Below, piece by piece: positions 1 through 7,717 of a DNA stretch of 64,000 bases. Both the position numbers and the translations under genes were made by a program. Origin of the DNA: Telmatospirillum sp. J64-1 (GTDB lineage Bacteria; Pseudomonadota; Alphaproteobacteria; Rhodospirillales; Magnetospirillaceae); assembly GCF_006980715.1 (NCBI RefSeq), contig NZ_SBHN01000008.1:124001-188000 (forward strand). Reading direction: 5' to 3'. The notes under the pieces are model-generated. The model was given only the letters and a program-made list of their open reading frames with translations, did not search any database and was not told the DNA's origin. The stretch's first letter is position 1. The number at the start of each line of letters is the position of its first letter.

Positions 1-86
1 CAATTGTTCATCGACGACGCCTCCCCCGTGCGATAAAGGCCCTTAGCCGCATGAGGGAGGCGGCCCAAAAAGTTTCAAAAAGCTTC

Positions 87-115
87 TTGACGCTTTTCCG
101 TCACCCAAGTATAAC
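87..115 (+). promoter_or_regulatory. Sigma-70 promoter of the tRNA-Glu pair
   Basis: TTGACG (87-92) and TATAAC (110-115) are separated by exactly 17 bases, close to the housekeeping consensus. The predicted transcription start is near 122, about 12 bases before the first tRNA. Bases 1-86 hold no gene that I can recognise. Confidence 0.75.
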
Positions 116-133
116 CCCGCCCACGCCGAAGAC

Positions 134-209
134 GTCCCCATCGTCTAGAGGCCTAGGACACCGCCCTTTCACGGCGGCGACCGGGGTTCGAATCCCCGTG
201 GGGACGCCA
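134..209 (+). tRNA. tRNA-Glu (anticodon UUC), copy 1
   Basis: The cloverleaf folds completely. The acceptor stem GTCCCCA pairs with TGGGGAC, the anticodon loop is CTTTCAC with anticodon TTC, the T arm contains GGTTCGAATCC, and the 3' CCA is encoded. It reads GAA/GAG glutamate codons. The 76 bases are identical to the second copy at 252-327, and both are probably transcribed from the promoter at 87-115. Confidence 0.97.
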
Positions 210-251
210 TCTTCTTCGGTTCTGCCTTCGGCGGGTTCTCCGCCGCACGAT

Positions 252-327
252 GTCCCCATCGTCTAGAGGCCTAGGACACCGCCCTTTCACGGCGGCGACC
301 GGGGTTCGAATCCCCGTGGGGACGCCA
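252..327 (+). tRNA. tRNA-Glu (anticodon UUC), copy 2
   Basis: This is an identical 76-base copy of the tRNA at 134-209, with the same encoded CCA and TTC anticodon, 42 bases downstream. No separate promoter is evident in the spacer, so cotranscription and processing are likely. Confidence 0.97.
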
Positions 328-350
328 TCTTCGCCTTGGGCGAAAGCAGA

Positions 351-378
351 AAAAAAGCCGGGCACTGCCCGGCTTTTT
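351..378. terminator. Bidirectional intrinsic terminator
   Basis: The stem GCCGGGC (357-363), loop ACT and GCCCGGC (367-373) are flanked by six A on the left and five T on the right. It can therefore end the tRNA-Glu transcript on the plus strand and the small membrane-protein transcript (391-537) arriving on the minus strand. Confidence 0.85.
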
Positions 379-390
379 GCTTTGCGGCCT

Positions 391-537
391 TTAGGTAAAG
401 GCCCAGAGCAGCAAGGCAATCACCACGATCAGGACCACCAGCCAAAGCAGCCAGGAAGGCCCGCTTTTCTTGGTGGTGACGGTGGTATCGCCATAGACCT
501 GGCCTTCGCCGGGCTTCTTTTCTCTGTCTGGCATCAT
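391..537 (-). CDS. Small single-pass membrane protein, 48 aa (copy B)
   Basis: This is a 48-residue protein with a polar N-terminal half (start MMPDREKKPGEGQVYGD) and one hydrophobic helix in residues 29-47, rich in Trp, Leu, Val and Ile. An AGGAG Shine-Dalgarno at 545-549 lies seven bases before the ATG. It is a clear paralogue of the 47-aa protein at 2188-2331: both share VYGD, TKKSG, SWLLWLVVL and the WAF C-terminus. It has its own EcfG-like promoter (586-610) and follows two DUF2382 genes on the same strand. The function is unknown. A stress-induced inner-membrane peptide is my inference from the promoter and neighbours. Confidence 0.8.
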   Translation of the reverse strand: MMPDREKKPGEGQVYGDTTVTTKKSGPSWLLWLVVLIVVIALLLWAFT

Positions 538-585
538 ATCCGGCTCCTTTTGGTGGCTTGCCAATGAGGGGGAGATATGAAGGCC

Positions 586-610
586 AACACGACGCCCTGC
601 CGAAGGTTCG
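586..610 (-). promoter_or_regulatory. EcfG-like promoter, CGAAC-N16-TGTT
   Basis: On the minus strand CGAAC (610-606) and TGTT (589-586) are 16 bases apart. The block CCGAACCTTC, ten variable bases, then CGTGTTGG is repeated with identical spacing upstream of the paralogous gene at 2331. The alphaproteobacterial general stress sigma factor EcfG recognises GGAAC-N16/17-CGTT. The site is 49 bases before the ATG at 537. Confidence 0.6.
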
Positions 611-619
611 GTGCGGGAA

Positions 620-994
620 TCACGTCCCGCCGCCGCTCCGTTCGATTTCGACCTCTTCGCGGCGGAGGTGATGTTCCTCCCGATGGGCGTGATGGCTGGT
701 GACGCGGGTGATGTGAATCTCCTCGACCACCTTCAGGCGCTTCTCGACCACCAGGACCTCTTCGAGCACCGAGACGACCAGCGTGTCTCCTTCCCGCCGG
801 TCGGGGACCGGCCCATCCACGAAGCGTTCGGCGGGAATGCGGCGGATTTCCACCCGCTCCTCGGCCAGATCGACCTCGACCGGCCGGACCTCCTCGCGCA
901 CATGGGTGTGGACCGTGACCCGGCCGGTTTCCTTCCGTTCCTTGCCGACCGTGACCTCTTCGCGGGCCACGGGGATGGAATCGTCGTCGGACAC
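620..994 (-). CDS. DUF2382-domain stress protein
   Basis: The 124-residue protein is highly charged and dominated by alternating Glu/Arg/Val/Ile segments (for example REEVTVGKE and EEVRPVEVDLAEERVEI), the pattern of the DUF2382 (YsnF/AvaK-like) domain. No signal peptide or membrane segment is seen. It lies 14 bases after the larger DUF2382 protein (1009-2172) and repeats that protein's C-terminal domain, suggesting domain duplication in the operon. Relatives are linked to general stress and desiccation responses, but no biochemical role is established that I can name. Confidence 0.8.
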   Translation of the reverse strand: MSDDDSIPVAREEVTVGKERKETGRVTVHTHVREEVRPVEVDLAEERVEIRRIPAERFVDGPVPDRREGDTLVVSVLEEVLVVEKRLKVVEEIHITRVTSHHAHREEHHLRREEVEIERSGGGT

Positions 995-1008
995 GCTGGC
1001 CTCCCTGG

Positions 1009-2172
1009 TCAGTTGGGTTTGTTGTAGCCTTTGCGGCTGCCGGGTCCTTTTTCCACGTCGATCTTGGTTTCCCGCAACTTGTCGCGCACCTTGCGCTGTT
1101 CGGTCGTGGCGACCTTCTTGACGTCGACCTCCTCGACCACATGCGCCTGCTTGTGGATCACCGGCTCTTCATGGCTTTCCGTGACGCTGATATCGCGTTC
1201 CTGGAACAGGTCGTCGTTGTCCTCGACTTCCTTGTCCACCGCCTTGCGCTCGATCTCAGCCCTTTCCTGGCGCAGGGAAATGCTCTCTTCGACCGGCGTT
1301 TCGACGACATGCGAGCGGACATGCGTCTCGCCGTCGCTGACCTTGCGCTTGCTGATTTCCAGCTCTTCCTTGGCGGCTTCCAGCCTGCCGCCTTCGGTGC
1401 CGGTATCGCTTTCCAGGCCGGTATCGCTTCCTAGGCCGGTATTGCCTTCCAGGCTGGTGCGATCCTCGGTCATGCCGCTCCGGCTTTCCATGCCGGTATC
1501 GCCCTGGATGCTGCTCCGTTCTTCCAGGCTGGCGCGATGCTCGATCCCGGTTTCGTCCTCGATGTTGCTGCGGCCTTCCAGGCTGCCCCGGTTCTCCATG
1601 CCCGTGCTGCCCACCATTCCGGCGCCGCCGACCATTCCGGTGCCGCCCGCGAGACCGGTGCCGCTCATGTCGCGCCGTTCTTCCTCGCTGTCGATCTCAT
1701 TCATCTCGCTGTGCCGGCGAGGCTGGTCTTCCATATGCGAGGCGTGGCGGCGGTTCATGATGTCGGCGCCGGTCGAGACCTGGTCGTCGCTGGAATGCAG
1801 CACCACCAGGCATTCGCCGTTCTTGACGCCTTCACCATAGGCCCGCGCGTCTTCTTCCGGCACGCCTTCGCTTTCCAGGCTTTCGATCAGGGCGTTTTCG
1901 CCGCCGCTCAGGCGTTCCTTCAGGCGGCCGTCCACGAGGACCGGACCGATGCCGCTGACATCCATTAGATCCTCGCTCGACATCCAGGTGCTGTCCTCGC
2001 TACTGGGTTCGACCGAGGTCGTGGTGCCGAAAGCCCGGCGGGCGGCGGCATCGCCTTGCTGAGGAATGATGTAGCTGATGTCGTCGCGGCTGAAGCCGTT
2101 CTCGACCAGATCATGGAGAACCTGTTGGGCATCAACAGATCCGTGATAAAGACCGACGATGGTCTTTGCCAT
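1009..2172 (-). CDS. YflT/GS17M-like plus DUF2382 stress protein with repetitive linker
   Basis: The 387 aa have three parts. Residues 1-125 resemble the general stress protein 17M (YflT-like) fold seen at the N-terminus of many DUF2382 proteins. Residues about 160-265 are low-complexity, built of degenerate units around TGME, RxSLEE and TGLESDTG. Residues about 275-387 form a DUF2382 domain. The protein lacks a signal peptide. It is probably cotranscribed with the upstream 47-aa membrane protein (2188-2331) and the downstream DUF2382 protein (620-994). The EcfG-like promoter at 2377-2401 would drive all three. The stress role is inferred from family and promoter. Confidence 0.82.
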   Translation of the reverse strand: MAKTIVGLYHGSVDAQQVLHDLVENGFSRDDISYIIPQQGDAAARRAFGTTTSVEPSSEDSTWMSSEDLMDVSGIGPVLVDGRLKERLSGGENALIESLESEGVPEEDARAYGEGVKNGECLVVLHSSDDQVSTGADIMNRRHASHMEDQPRRHSEMNEIDSEEERRDMSGTGLAGGTGMVGGAGMVGSTGMENRGSLEGRSNIEDETGIEHRASLEERSSIQGDTGMESRSGMTEDRTSLEGNTGLGSDTGLESDTGTEGGRLEAAKEELEISKRKVSDGETHVRSHVVETPVEESISLRQERAEIERKAVDKEVEDNDDLFQERDISVTESHEEPVIHKQAHVVEEVDVKKVATTEQRKVRDKLRETKIDVEKGPGSRKGYNKPN

Positions 2173-2187
2173 TACACTTCCTCCTTT

Positions 2188-2331
2188 TTACATGAACGCC
2201 CAGGCTAGCAGGGCGATGATCACGAGAAGGACGACGAGCCATAACAGCCAGGACGCGCCGCTCTTCTTGGTCGGCGTGGCGGAGTCGCCATAGACTCCAA
2301 CTCCAGGTTCGCGATTGTCTTCTGGCCTCAT
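2188..2331 (-). CDS. Small single-pass membrane protein, 47 aa (copy A)
   Basis: This 47-residue paralogue of the 391-537 product has the same layout: a short charged N-terminus (MRPEDNREPGVGVYGD) and one C-terminal hydrophobic helix ending WAFM. A GGAG-containing ribosome site precedes the ATG. It is the first gene of the minus-strand stress operon, 15 bases before the DUF2382 gene at 2172. The EcfG-like promoter ends 45 bases upstream. The function is unknown. Confidence 0.8.
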   Translation of the reverse strand: MRPEDNREPGVGVYGDSATPTKKSGASWLLWLVVLLVIIALLAWAFM

Positions 2332-2376
2332 TTCCTGCTCCCGTTTCTGTCTGCGAGCGTCGGGCGATATGCCGCC

Positions 2377-2401
2377 AACACGTTTCCGTCCGGAAGGTTC
2401 G
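2377..2401 (-). promoter_or_regulatory. EcfG-like promoter, CGAAC-N16-TGTT
   Basis: On the minus strand CGAAC (2401-2397) and TGTT (2380-2377) are 16 bases apart. The site matches the copy at 586-610 at both boxes and in the flanking CTTC and GTTGG, although the ten bases between differ. That pattern indicates selection on the motif rather than a recent duplication. Confidence 0.62.
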
Positions 2402-2562
2402 GCCCTACTTAATCCTTGTGGATGATTTATCCCTTCGACCCCTGGCGGTGGCGGGTGCGCGAAAGGAAGGCCAAGGAAGGCCTCTCCCGCACGTCATGCG
2501 CAAGTGTCTGCCCGCGCGTCACGCGCAGGTGTCTGGTTGTGTTCGGAAAAGGGAGAAGGGCG

Positions 2563-2587
2563 GGAACTCTTTGTCGTCTTGGTGGTT
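2563..2587 (+). promoter_or_regulatory. EcfG-like promoter candidate, GGAAC-N16-GGTT
   Basis: GGAAC (2563-2567) and GGTT (2584-2587) are 16 bases apart, 60 bases before the start of the PQQ sugar dehydrogenase gene. The downstream box deviates from the CGTT consensus in one base. Confidence 0.4.
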
Positions 2588-2647
2588 ATGGCAGCAATGG
2601 TCCGCGCCCCGGACCTGCCCAATCTTCACGATCAGGAGACCAAGACG

Positions 2648-3847
2648 ATGTCGCTCCCGCTTCGACCGCTGCTGGGCAGTACTGCCCTTGCCACCATGAT
2701 TGCAGGCTTTTCTTCTGCCGCTCTGGCCCAGGTCCCGCCCACGACGACGTCCGAGCAGTATCAGATTCAGGTACAGACGGTGGTCGAGGGGCTGGAACAT
2801 CCCTGGGGCATGGCTTTCCTGCCCGACGGCCGCTTTCTGGTGACAGAGCGTAATTCCGGCAATCTGCGCATCGGCACCCCGGAGGGACAATTGTCGGAGC
2901 CTCTTGAAGGCACACCCGAGGTCTTTCGCTTCGAAGGCGAAACCGACCGCAGCCAAGGCGGCATGTTCGACGTGGTCCTGCATCCCATGTTCGAGGAGAA
3001 CCAGTTCGTCTATCTCAGCTTCGCCAAGCCTTCGGATCACGGCGCGGGGACGGCCATCATCCGGGGCCGGCTTGTCGAGGAAGGCCAGACGGCGCGGCTG
3101 GAGGATGTGGAAACCATCTTCGAGATGAACGAGGAGGACCAGGATTCCAGCGGCCTGCATTTCGGCGGGCGCATGGCCTTCAATCCCGCCGACAACACCC
3201 TATTCCTGTCGATCGGCGAGCGCCGCAATATCTCGCGCGCGCAGGATCCCGGCGACCAGGCCGGCTCGATCATCCGTGTCGCCGATGACGGCAGCGTGCC
3301 GCCGGACAACCCCTTCCTCCAGGACGAGGAAGCCGACGACAAGATCTACGCCATCGGTGTCCGCAACGTCCAGGCCCTGGCCCTCAATCCCGATACGGGG
3401 GAATTGTGGGCGGTCGATCACGGCCCCTTGGGTGGCGACGAGATCAACCGAATCGAGGCCGGCCAGAATTACGGTTGGCCTTATCTGACCTCGGGAAGCG
3501 ATTATTCCGGTGCACCCATGGGCGTGGGTACCGAACATGAAGGCATGGTCTCGGCCTTTCATTCCTTCGAAGAGACCGTGGCGCCCTCGGGCTTGGCCTT
3601 CTACGAGGGGGAACCCTTCCAGGAATGGCGGGGCGACATGCTGATCGGCGCTTTGGTCGGGCAGGGTATCATGCGGGTAGCCATCTCTGGGGATCAGGTG
3701 GCCGAGGAGGAATTGATCGAGCTGGGCCGACGCATCCGTGACGTCGAGATCGCCGCCGACGGCTCCATCTGGGCGCTGACCGAGCACGAGGACGGCGAGG
3801 TGCTGCGGCTGACCCCGGCCGATGCCCCCGTGGCCGAGACCCCGTAA
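2648..3847 (+). CDS. PQQ-dependent sugar dehydrogenase (soluble GDH/YliI type), periplasmic
   Basis: This 399-residue protein has a Sec signal peptide (residues 1-27, ending AALAQ). The rest is a six-bladed beta-propeller of the glucose/sorbosone dehydrogenase family, with the family motif GLEHPWGMAFLPDG near the N-terminus, then GGRMAFNPADNTLFLSIGER and YAIGVRNVQALALNPDTGE. Members oxidise aldoses in the periplasm using PQQ and pass electrons to the respiratory chain. I chose the ATG at 2648 because it starts the signal peptide and has AGGAG upstream; longer in-frame starts would bury it. It may belong to the EcfG-like regulon (site 2563-2587). Confidence 0.88.
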   Translation: MSLPLRPLLGSTALATMIAGFSSAALAQVPPTTTSEQYQIQVQTVVEGLEHPWGMAFLPDGRFLVTERNSGNLRIGTPEGQLSEPLEGTPEVFRFEGETDRSQGGMFDVVLHPMFEENQFVYLSFAKPSDHGAGTAIIRGRLVEEGQTARLEDVETIFEMNEEDQDSSGLHFGGRMAFNPADNTLFLSIGERRNISRAQDPGDQAGSIIRVADDGSVPPDNPFLQDEEADDKIYAIGVRNVQALALNPDTGELWAVDHGPLGGDEINRIEAGQNYGWPYLTSGSDYSGAPMGVGTEHEGMVSAFHSFEETVAPSGLAFYEGEPFQEWRGDMLIGALVGQGIMRVAISGDQVAEEELIELGRRIRDVEIAADGSIWALTEHEDGEVLRLTPADAPVAETP

Positions 3848-3868
3848 CAGGCCGCTACGGAAGGCCGT

Positions 3869-3898
3869 GCCGCCCGCGCCGGGAAGGGCGTGGGCGGC
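3869..3898 (+). terminator. Terminator-like hairpin after the sugar dehydrogenase gene
   Basis: Twelve base pairs (GCCGCCCGCGCC against GGCGTGGGCGGC, one G-T wobble) enclose a six-base loop, 22 bases after the stop codon. No T-run follows, so intrinsic termination is plausible but not certain. Confidence 0.5.
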
Positions 3899-4053
3899 AA
3901 GGTTCCACCTGAGGGTGATGGGTGATTATTTCTTGCGGCTGCCCCACATTATGATGTTGCGTCCCGAACGGGCCCTCTGCATGATCATGCCAAGACCCCG
4001 GAAGAATTGAGTGCAACGAAGCGCAAGTCCGGAGGGATGGGCAACTATGCTCA

Positions 4054-4106
4054 TCCTAGATGTGCAGCGCAGCACATCTTAGGGAAGAGTTGAGGTTTAC
4101 ACCTCA
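4054..4106 (+). repeat. Two consecutive inverted repeats upstream of 4194
   Basis: CCTAGATGTGC pairs with GCACATCTTAGG (4054-4083, one bulge). TGAGGT-TTAC-ACCTCA (4091-4106) is a perfect six-base-pair palindrome. Both lie within 140 bases of the chemoreceptor-like start and could be an mRNA leader structure or an operator. Confidence 0.5.
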
Positions 4107-4193
4107 CGACCGGAAAGAGTTTTCATTCTGTCATAGTCCTGCTCCGCACATTCCTGCATGTGTGGCGCATGCCGGTGAATCGAAGAGACGGGA

Positions 4194-5204
4194 ATGCCTG
4201 AGAGAATACTCGCGCTTGCCAGCAAGATTTCCGAACTGGCGACACTGAAGATCGATGAAATCCAGACGGTGACCAAGGCCAGCAATATCCTGGCATTGAA
4301 TGCCCTGATCGAAGCCTCGCGGGCGGGCGAGGCCGGGCGGGGCTTCGCCGTGGTCGCCAGCGAGGTGAAGGAGATTTCGCAGCGTGTGACTGCCATTTCG
4401 CTGGATTTGCGCAAGATGTTTCAGCAGGAAGTCGTGGATTTGCAGGAGACGGCGCAGCAGGTGCGCGGGTCGCGCCTGGCCGATCTCGCCGGTTATGCCA
4501 TCGAGGTGATGGACCGCAATCTCTATGAACGATCCTGCGATGTGCGCTGGTGGGCGACCGACAGCGCCATCGTCGATCTCTGTGCCCGGACGGATCAGGC
4601 CGCCGCCGATCATGCCTCGCGGCGGCTGGGCGTCATCCTGGGCGCCTATACTGTCTATCTCGACCTGTGGGTGGCCGACCGCAGCGGCCGGGTGATCGCC
4701 ACCGGACGGCCCGGCCGCTATCCGCAGGCTCCCGGATGTTCGGTCGCCGGAGAGGAATGGTTCCGCCAGGCCCTGTCCAGCCGCAGCGGCAGCGAATTCT
4801 CCGTCGCCGATATCAGCCGCAATGCCCAGCTCGGCGGCCGGGCGGTCGCCACCTATGCGGCGGCGGTGCGCAGGGACGGGGCGGAGGACGGGCCGGTGAT
4901 CGGCGTGCTGGGCATCTTCTTCGACTGGGAAAGCCAGGCCCGCACCATCGTCCAGTCGCTGCGCCTGACGGACGAGGAACGCCAGCGCACCCGCGCCTTG
5001 CTGGTGGACAGCCGCCACCGCGTCATCGCCGCCAGCGACAGCCAGGGATTGCTGAGCGAGGTCTATCCCTTGCGCACCGGCAATGCCTCCTCGGGTTCCT
5101 ATGTCGATGACAAAGGGCATCTGGTAGGCTTTTCCCTGACGCCGGGCTATGAAACCTATCGTGGTCTGGGCTGGTATGGAGTCGTTGAACAAGCGCCCCG
5201 CTAG
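4194..5204 (+). CDS. Cytoplasmic chemoreceptor-like protein: MCP signalling tip N-terminal, Cache-like sensor C-terminal
   Basis: Residues about 20-60 carry the methyl-accepting chemotaxis hairpin tip ([16 protein letters not shown] and [14 protein letters not shown]), the CheA/CheW contact region. Residues about 85-336 resemble a double-Cache/PDC ligand-binding domain, with [17 protein letters not shown] and a WYGVVEQ C-terminus. No transmembrane segment or signal peptide is visible, and the domain order is the reverse of classical receptors. The methylation helices and HAMP are missing, so the coiled coil is very short. The start at 4194 has only a weak purine-rich site. Possible roles are a soluble receptor, a diguanylate/kinase partner, or a decoy of CheW; the sequence does not decide. 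No che genes are nearby. Confidence 0.72.
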   Translation: MPERILALASKISELATLKIDEIQTVTKASNILALNALIEASRAGEAGRGFAVVASEVKEISQRVTAISLDLRKMFQQEVVDLQETAQQVRGSRLADLAGYAIEVMDRNLYERSCDVRWWATDSAIVDLCARTDQAAADHASRRLGVILGAYTVYLDLWVADRSGRVIATGRPGRYPQAPGCSVAGEEWFRQALSSRSGSEFSVADISRNAQLGGRAVATYAAAVRRDGAEDGPVIGVLGIFFDWESQARTIVQSLRLTDEERQRTRALLVDSRHRVIAASDSQGLLSEVYPLRTGNASSGSYVDDKGHLVGFSLTPGYETYRGLGWYGVVEQAPR

Positions 5205-5207
5205 CGT

Positions 5208-5232
5208 GGAACTTCACTTGTACCCACATGTT
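5208..5232 (+). promoter_or_regulatory. EcfG-like promoter, GGAAC-N16-TGTT
   Basis: A perfect GGAAC (5208-5212), 16 bases, then TGTT (5229-5232) followed by GG as in the copies at 586 and 2377. It begins just after the stop of the preceding gene and ends 40 bases before the ATG of the M48 peptidase lipoprotein. Confidence 0.62.
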
Positions 5233-5272
5233 GGCAAGTTGAAAGTCAGCACCAAGAGTGGAGAAGGTGGAC

Positions 5273-6085
5273 ATGCCTGTAGACCAACGGCCCGCCAAGC
5301 AGGGGGGGCGTCCCGTTTTTCGTCATGCCGCTGCCGCCGTCGTCCTCGGCGGCGGTTTGCTGATTTCGGGCTGTGCGCCGACGGGAACCGGGATCGGCCT
5401 CAATCTGGTGCCCGAGGAACAGGTTCAGGAGATGGGGCTGGAAGCCTGGCAGCAGATCCGGTCGGAAACGCCCGTGTCGAACAACAGGCAGTACCAGCAG
5501 ACCGCGCAGCGCGTCGCCACCCGTCTTCTGCAGGCGGCGGACCGCGATCCCTCGAATTGGGAAGTGGTGGTCTTCCAAGGCCAGGAGGCCAATGCCTTCG
5601 CCTTGCCGGGCGGCAAGATCGGCGTCTATGAAGGCATGATGCAGATCGTCGGCAGCGACGACGAACTGGCCGCCGTGATCGGCCACGAAATTGCTCATAA
5701 TGAACGGGACCACGCCTCGCAGCGCGTCAGTTCGCAGATGGCGACCCAGATGGGCGCCGATCTGGCCGCGTCGGCCCTGGGCGCGGCGGGCTTCGGCAAT
5801 CCCCAGATCGTCGCCGGTGTGCTGGGGGCCGGGGCGCAATACGGCCTGATCCTGCCCTATTCCCGCAATCAGGAGCTGGAGGCCGACCGGCTGGGCCTGC
5901 AATACATGGCGCAGGCGGGCTACAACCCGCAAGCGGCCATCACCTTCTGGCAGAAGATGGAGCAGCAGGGCGGACGCCCGCCGGAATTCCTGTCCACTCA
6001 CCCGGCGCCGGGCCAGCGTATCCAGCAATTGCAGGCCATGATGCCCGAGGCCATGGAGATCTATCGCGCCGCTACCGGCAGCTGA
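5273..6085 (+). CDS. M48-family zinc metallopeptidase, lipoprotein (BepA/LoiP-like)
   Basis: The 270-residue protein has a lipoprotein signal with lipobox LISG-Cys34. The zinc motif HEIAH sits in VIGHEIAHNERDH, and the downstream Glu ligand is in NQELEADRLGLQYM, which together define family M48. Such peptidases degrade misfolded outer-membrane or periplasmic proteins. I chose the ATG at 5273 because GGAGAAGGTGG directly precedes it; a GTG at 5258 is also in frame but lies inside that ribosome site. An EcfG-like promoter lies just upstream, consistent with an envelope-stress role. Confidence 0.88.
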   Translation: MPVDQRPAKQGGRPVFRHAAAAVVLGGGLLISGCAPTGTGIGLNLVPEEQVQEMGLEAWQQIRSETPVSNNRQYQQTAQRVATRLLQAADRDPSNWEVVVFQGQEANAFALPGGKIGVYEGMMQIVGSDDELAAVIGHEIAHNERDHASQRVSSQMATQMGADLAASALGAAGFGNPQIVAGVLGAGAQYGLILPYSRNQELEADRLGLQYMAQAGYNPQAAITFWQKMEQQGGRPPEFLSTHPAPGQRIQQLQAMMPEAMEIYRAATGS

Positions 6086-6106
6086 CTCGGTTCCGAAAGG
6101 GAAGAC

Positions 6107-6763
6107 ATGCCCCAGGACAAGTCGCAGGAGCAGGGAAGCTTTTCTTCCTTCGCCGCCGTGAAGGCGGCCTATGGCCGCAATGCGGGCATCTATGACCTGG
6201 TGTTCGGAGCGGCGCTGGATCGCGGACGGCGGGCGGCCCTGCAGGCGATGGATTGCGGCCTTTCCCGCCGGGTGCTGGAAATCGGCGTCGGCACCGGCCT
6301 GTCCTTGCCCAGCTATAGCCCGCAGGCGCGGGTGGTGGGCATCGATGTCTCGCCCGAGATGCTGGTCAAGGCGCGGGAACGGGCCGAGCGCCTGAACCTG
6401 CGCCAGGTCGAGGTGCTGGCGGTCATGGACGGGCAGCGCCTGGCCTTCCGCGACGGCAGTTTCGAGGCGGTGGTCGCCATGTATGTTTTGTCGGTGACGC
6501 CCGAGCCGCGCCGCCTGCTGCGCGAGATGCGCCGCGTCTGCGCCCCGGGCGGGGAAGTCTTCATCATCAATCGCTTTTCTTCCGCCAAGAAGCTGGGGCG
6601 GCTGGTCGAGCGCATCGCCTCGCCCCTGTCTTCGGCCATCGGCTTCCGTACCACGCTCTCCCCTGAGGTGCTGGACGAACTGGACGGCATGACCCTGGCC
6701 GAACGGCGTGATATTCCGGGGTTCACCGGTACCAAGATGTTGCGTTACGTCAAGCCGGGTTGA
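6107..6763 (+). CDS. pmtA: Class I SAM methyltransferase, PmtA-type phosphatidylethanolamine N-methyltransferase
   Basis: The 218-residue protein carries SAM motif I as VLEIGVGTGLSLPSY, typical of the Rhodobacter-type PmtA group. Motif II follows in GIDVSPEML, and the motif IV region is MYVLSVTPEPRRLLREM. The family methylates phosphatidylethanolamine to phosphatidylcholine at the membrane surface. The enzyme has no membrane helix, as expected for this type rather than the PEMT type. It is 21 bases downstream of the M48 gene and could share its transcript. A related ubiquinone/menaquinone-type methyltransferase is the main alternative. Confidence 0.72.
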   Translation: MPQDKSQEQGSFSSFAAVKAAYGRNAGIYDLVFGAALDRGRRAALQAMDCGLSRRVLEIGVGTGLSLPSYSPQARVVGIDVSPEMLVKARERAERLNLRQVEVLAVMDGQRLAFRDGSFEAVVAMYVLSVTPEPRRLLREMRRVCAPGGEVFIINRFSSAKKLGRLVERIASPLSSAIGFRTTLSPEVLDELDGMTLAERRDIPGFTGTKMLRYVKPG

Positions 6764-6814
6764 CGTCGAAGGGATAGGGTGGAAACTCATCCTTTTAACG
6801 TCTGTTTACCGGGT

Positions 6815-7660
6815 ATGGACGCACGCCTTTTCGCCTTTTCCGTTGGTCTTGCCGCATTGTCCGCCGTTTCGACGGCGGCGGCGCAGTCGCCCGGTTGCGG
6901 CCTTCCGCCGCCGGACGCCTTGCCCGAACGCCTTGTGGTGGAGGGCGAGGAGCGGCGCCTGATCGCCGCCCTGCCGCTCGATTACCGGCCCGACCGTCCC
7001 CACCGCCTGATCGTCGCTTTTCACGGCCGCACCAATCCGGCCGAGCAGGTGCGCCGCTATTACCGCCTGGAAGGGGCCGATGACGGACGCTCCATCTTCG
7101 TCTATCCCCAGGCCCTGCGGCAGGCCGACGGCACCTTCGTCTGGCGCCTGCCCACGGATGCGGTGCTGTTCGACCGCATCGTCGAGGAATTCAGCCAGCG
7201 CTATTGCATCGCCCAGGAGGAAATCTTTGCCGTCGGCCATTCCCTGGGGGCCTCCTTCGTCAACAGCCTGGCCTGTGCACGGGGAGAGGTGCTGCGCGGG
7301 ATCGCCAGCGTGGCCGGGGGCATCATGGCGGCGGAATGTTCCGGGCAGGTCGCGGCGCTGCTGCTGCACAATCCGGAAGACGAGTTGGTGCCGGTGGAGG
7401 AGGGACGCGCGGCCATCGATACCCTGCTGGACCAGAATGCCCTGCCGCCGCGCCCGGCGGGGGACTATGACAGCCCCTATGAGTGCCAGCGCTATGGCGA
7501 CGAGGACGGCGCCTATCCGGTCGTCTGGTGCCTGTATGAGCAATCCCATACGCGGCAGGGGCGCTATTATCCCCATCTCTGGCCGGATGGTGCCGAACAG
7601 GCGGCGCTGGATTTCTTCGACAGCCTCGAACCGCCCCAGGCCCTGGCGGGCCAGAACTAG
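6815..7660 (+). CDS. Secreted alpha/beta-hydrolase, LpqC/polyhydroxybutyrate depolymerase-like esterase
   Basis: This protein has 281 residues with a signal peptide (MDARLFAFSVGLAALSA, cleavage near AAAQS). LIVAFHGRTN is the oxyanion region, GHSLGASF carries the nucleophile Ser elbow, and paired cysteines suggest export. The family cleaves polyester or feruloyl ester bonds in the periplasm or outside the cell; the substrate here cannot be inferred. An in-frame GTG at 6779 has a better purine-rich site and would add 12 residues before the signal, so the start is uncertain. Confidence 0.72.
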   Translation: MDARLFAFSVGLAALSAVSTAAAQSPGCGLPPPDALPERLVVEGEERRLIAALPLDYRPDRPHRLIVAFHGRTNPAEQVRRYYRLEGADDGRSIFVYPQALRQADGTFVWRLPTDAVLFDRIVEEFSQRYCIAQEEIFAVGHSLGASFVNSLACARGEVLRGIASVAGGIMAAECSGQVAALLLHNPEDELVPVEEGRAAIDTLLDQNALPPRPAGDYDSPYECQRYGDEDGAYPVVWCLYEQSHTRQGRYYPHLWPDGAEQAALDFFDSLEPPQALAGQN

Positions 7661-7717
7661 TCTGGCCTCTGGCGGCCGATGCTGCTAATCAGCCCCTTCG
7701 CTTGAAGGAGGCCGTCC

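Larger units (their letters stand above)
3848..4193. other. 346-base intergenic region with structured elements
   Basis: The gap has no open reading frame that I can support. It holds a terminator-like stem at 3869-3898 and two inverted repeats (4054-4083 and 4091-4106) immediately upstream of the chemoreceptor-like gene. Confidence 0.6.

Noticed and set aside
5246-6790. 514-aa minus-strand open frame
   Set aside because: It lies antisense to the M48 peptidase and PmtA-like genes, is rich in His/Gln/Arg as expected for complement of high-GC coding DNA, and shows no domain.
6779-6815. GGAAA-N17-TGTT as a sixth EcfG-like site
   Set aside because: The upstream box lacks the essential C of GGAAC and the spacing differs from the other five.
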